Below are positions 63,246 through 64,000 of a stretch of DNA of 64,000 nt, one piece after another (the stretch's first letter is position 1; every line of letters starts with the position of its first letter). The notes under the pieces are model-generated. The model saw only the letters and a program-made list of their open reading frames with translations. It had not been told where the DNA came from and searched no databases. The DNA is from Eumeta japonica (lineage: Eukaryota; Arthropoda; Insecta; Lepidoptera; Psychidae): the NCBI GenBank assembly GCA_005406025.1, contig BGZK01001243.1, forward strand, positions 1-64,000, given 5' to 3'. The translations under genes were made by a program, and so were the position numbers.

Positions 63246-63891
63246 ATATTTTTAAAACAAAACCATTTATCAAAGCAACACTTTCCTAGGTAAGCTACTA
63301 GGTACGCGATTCACGCATTAATAATATTGAAATATCACATATTAGAATGTAAAACAACAAGGCTTTAATTATAACCATTATAAAGTAATTGTTTGAATCA
63401 CAATGTGTGTCATATTGTCCGTCAAATTATTGTTATTGACTTCGTTATTAATTTTCCTGTTCTGAATGTTTGTCACGTTAACAAGGATAGGCTTAGTTAG
63501 AACCACAGGGTAGAACGCCATCTGATAGGGAGGAGGCGCGAGTTCGAAAGCCCTGAAAGGAAGGCCTTCACCCTTTTTCCTACACACGTGCACGTTTAAA
63601 ATATCAGTTGTTACTTTTTTAATAGGGAAGCTGATGGAATTTATAAATCGGAAAGGCTACACAAGAATTCTCGACAAACAATTGTGAAGTCAACCGCACG
63701 CGTGAAAGACAGTCGACGAAAGTTGCGCCTTTGAAACTCACAAATATTTTCTGACGGTTCACGTACTTTTCCAAGTACATAGTTAAAATTAGGTATATCC
63801 TATGCACCGAAGGCATCACCGACGGCATATTCAAAACGTCAGCAGGGACGACCAATAAATTATTATTGTGACGAAGCTATTGTATCGGTCT
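63246..63891. other. Stretch without recognisable gene
   Basis: Short minus-strand frames at 63378-63593 and 63619-63855 have no recognised family. Confidence 0.35.
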
Positions 63892-64000
63892 CGTGATTGC
63901 GCCTTGTTGATATCGTGCGCGGTGCGGGGCGGCGCCGGCGGCGCGTCGGCGGCGCGCTGCAGTGCGCCGGCCGACTTCGGACAGCGCGTGTTGTCCGTGA
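63892..64000. other. GC-rich right edge: possible exon or promoter of a neighbouring gene
   Basis: About 110 bp of very GC-rich sequence that abruptly replaces AT-rich DNA and runs off the window. Minus-strand frame 3 is open with strong G/C in third positions (NTRCPKSAGALQRAADAPP, then HDINKAQ), as expected of a coding exon. A + strand frame is also open (APADFGQRVLSV). No clear splice site bounds either. It could equally be a CpG-rich promoter. Confidence 0.3.

Overview
The window is AT-rich, intron-rich animal nuclear DNA, most likely from a moth or butterfly. The grounds for that are the gene structures, dispersed repeats of types I recall from Lepidoptera (the AGGGTTCCG family, a mori-type mariner, SINE-like pieces), and the two conserved animal genes it carries. 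There is no bacterial-style operon, CRISPR array, rRNA gene or convincing tRNA gene. The exon structures below were built by hand from splice sites, reading phase and remembered homologous proteins; no search was run.

Two genes can be reconstructed from start to stop. TECR (trans-2,3-enoyl-CoA reductase, fly Sc2) lies on the + strand at 12118-15986, with five exons encoding about 300 residues; it performs the last step of very-long-chain fatty acid elongation in the ER. CFAP57 (WDR65/FAP57), a ciliary and flagellar axoneme protein, lies on the - strand from its ATG at 47817 to its stop at 17120, with about 23 exons and about 1270 residues (WD40 propellers, then a long coiled coil). The genes are convergent, with stop codons about 1.1 kb apart. 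An X-box (RFX site) lies 72 nt upstream of the CFAP57 ATG, which fits a cilium gene.

Left flank (1-12 kb): an exon of a multicopy arthropod gene at the very edge; remnants of a THAP-domain gene with a tandemly duplicated exon; a small open frame with a signal-peptide-like start; and a decayed Ty3/gypsy-type retrotransposon interrupted by a copy of the AGGGTTCCG repeat.

CFAP57 introns: three more AGGGTTCCG copies, a broken ZBED5-like hAT transposase, a ~150-bp-period repeat family that recurs inverted near 63 kb, hairpin-forming inverted repeats, and a cluster of near-palindromic GTGGACGTCCAC motifs.

Right flank (48-64 kb): I see no intact gene. It holds a fragment of a Crypton-like tyrosine recombinase lacking its nucleophile, a solo-LTR-like repeat, a SINE-like unit, a full-length but broken mariner, an internally deleted poly(A)-tailed retrocopy, and three GC-rich islands. 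The last island, at the right edge, may be an exon or promoter of a neighbouring gene.
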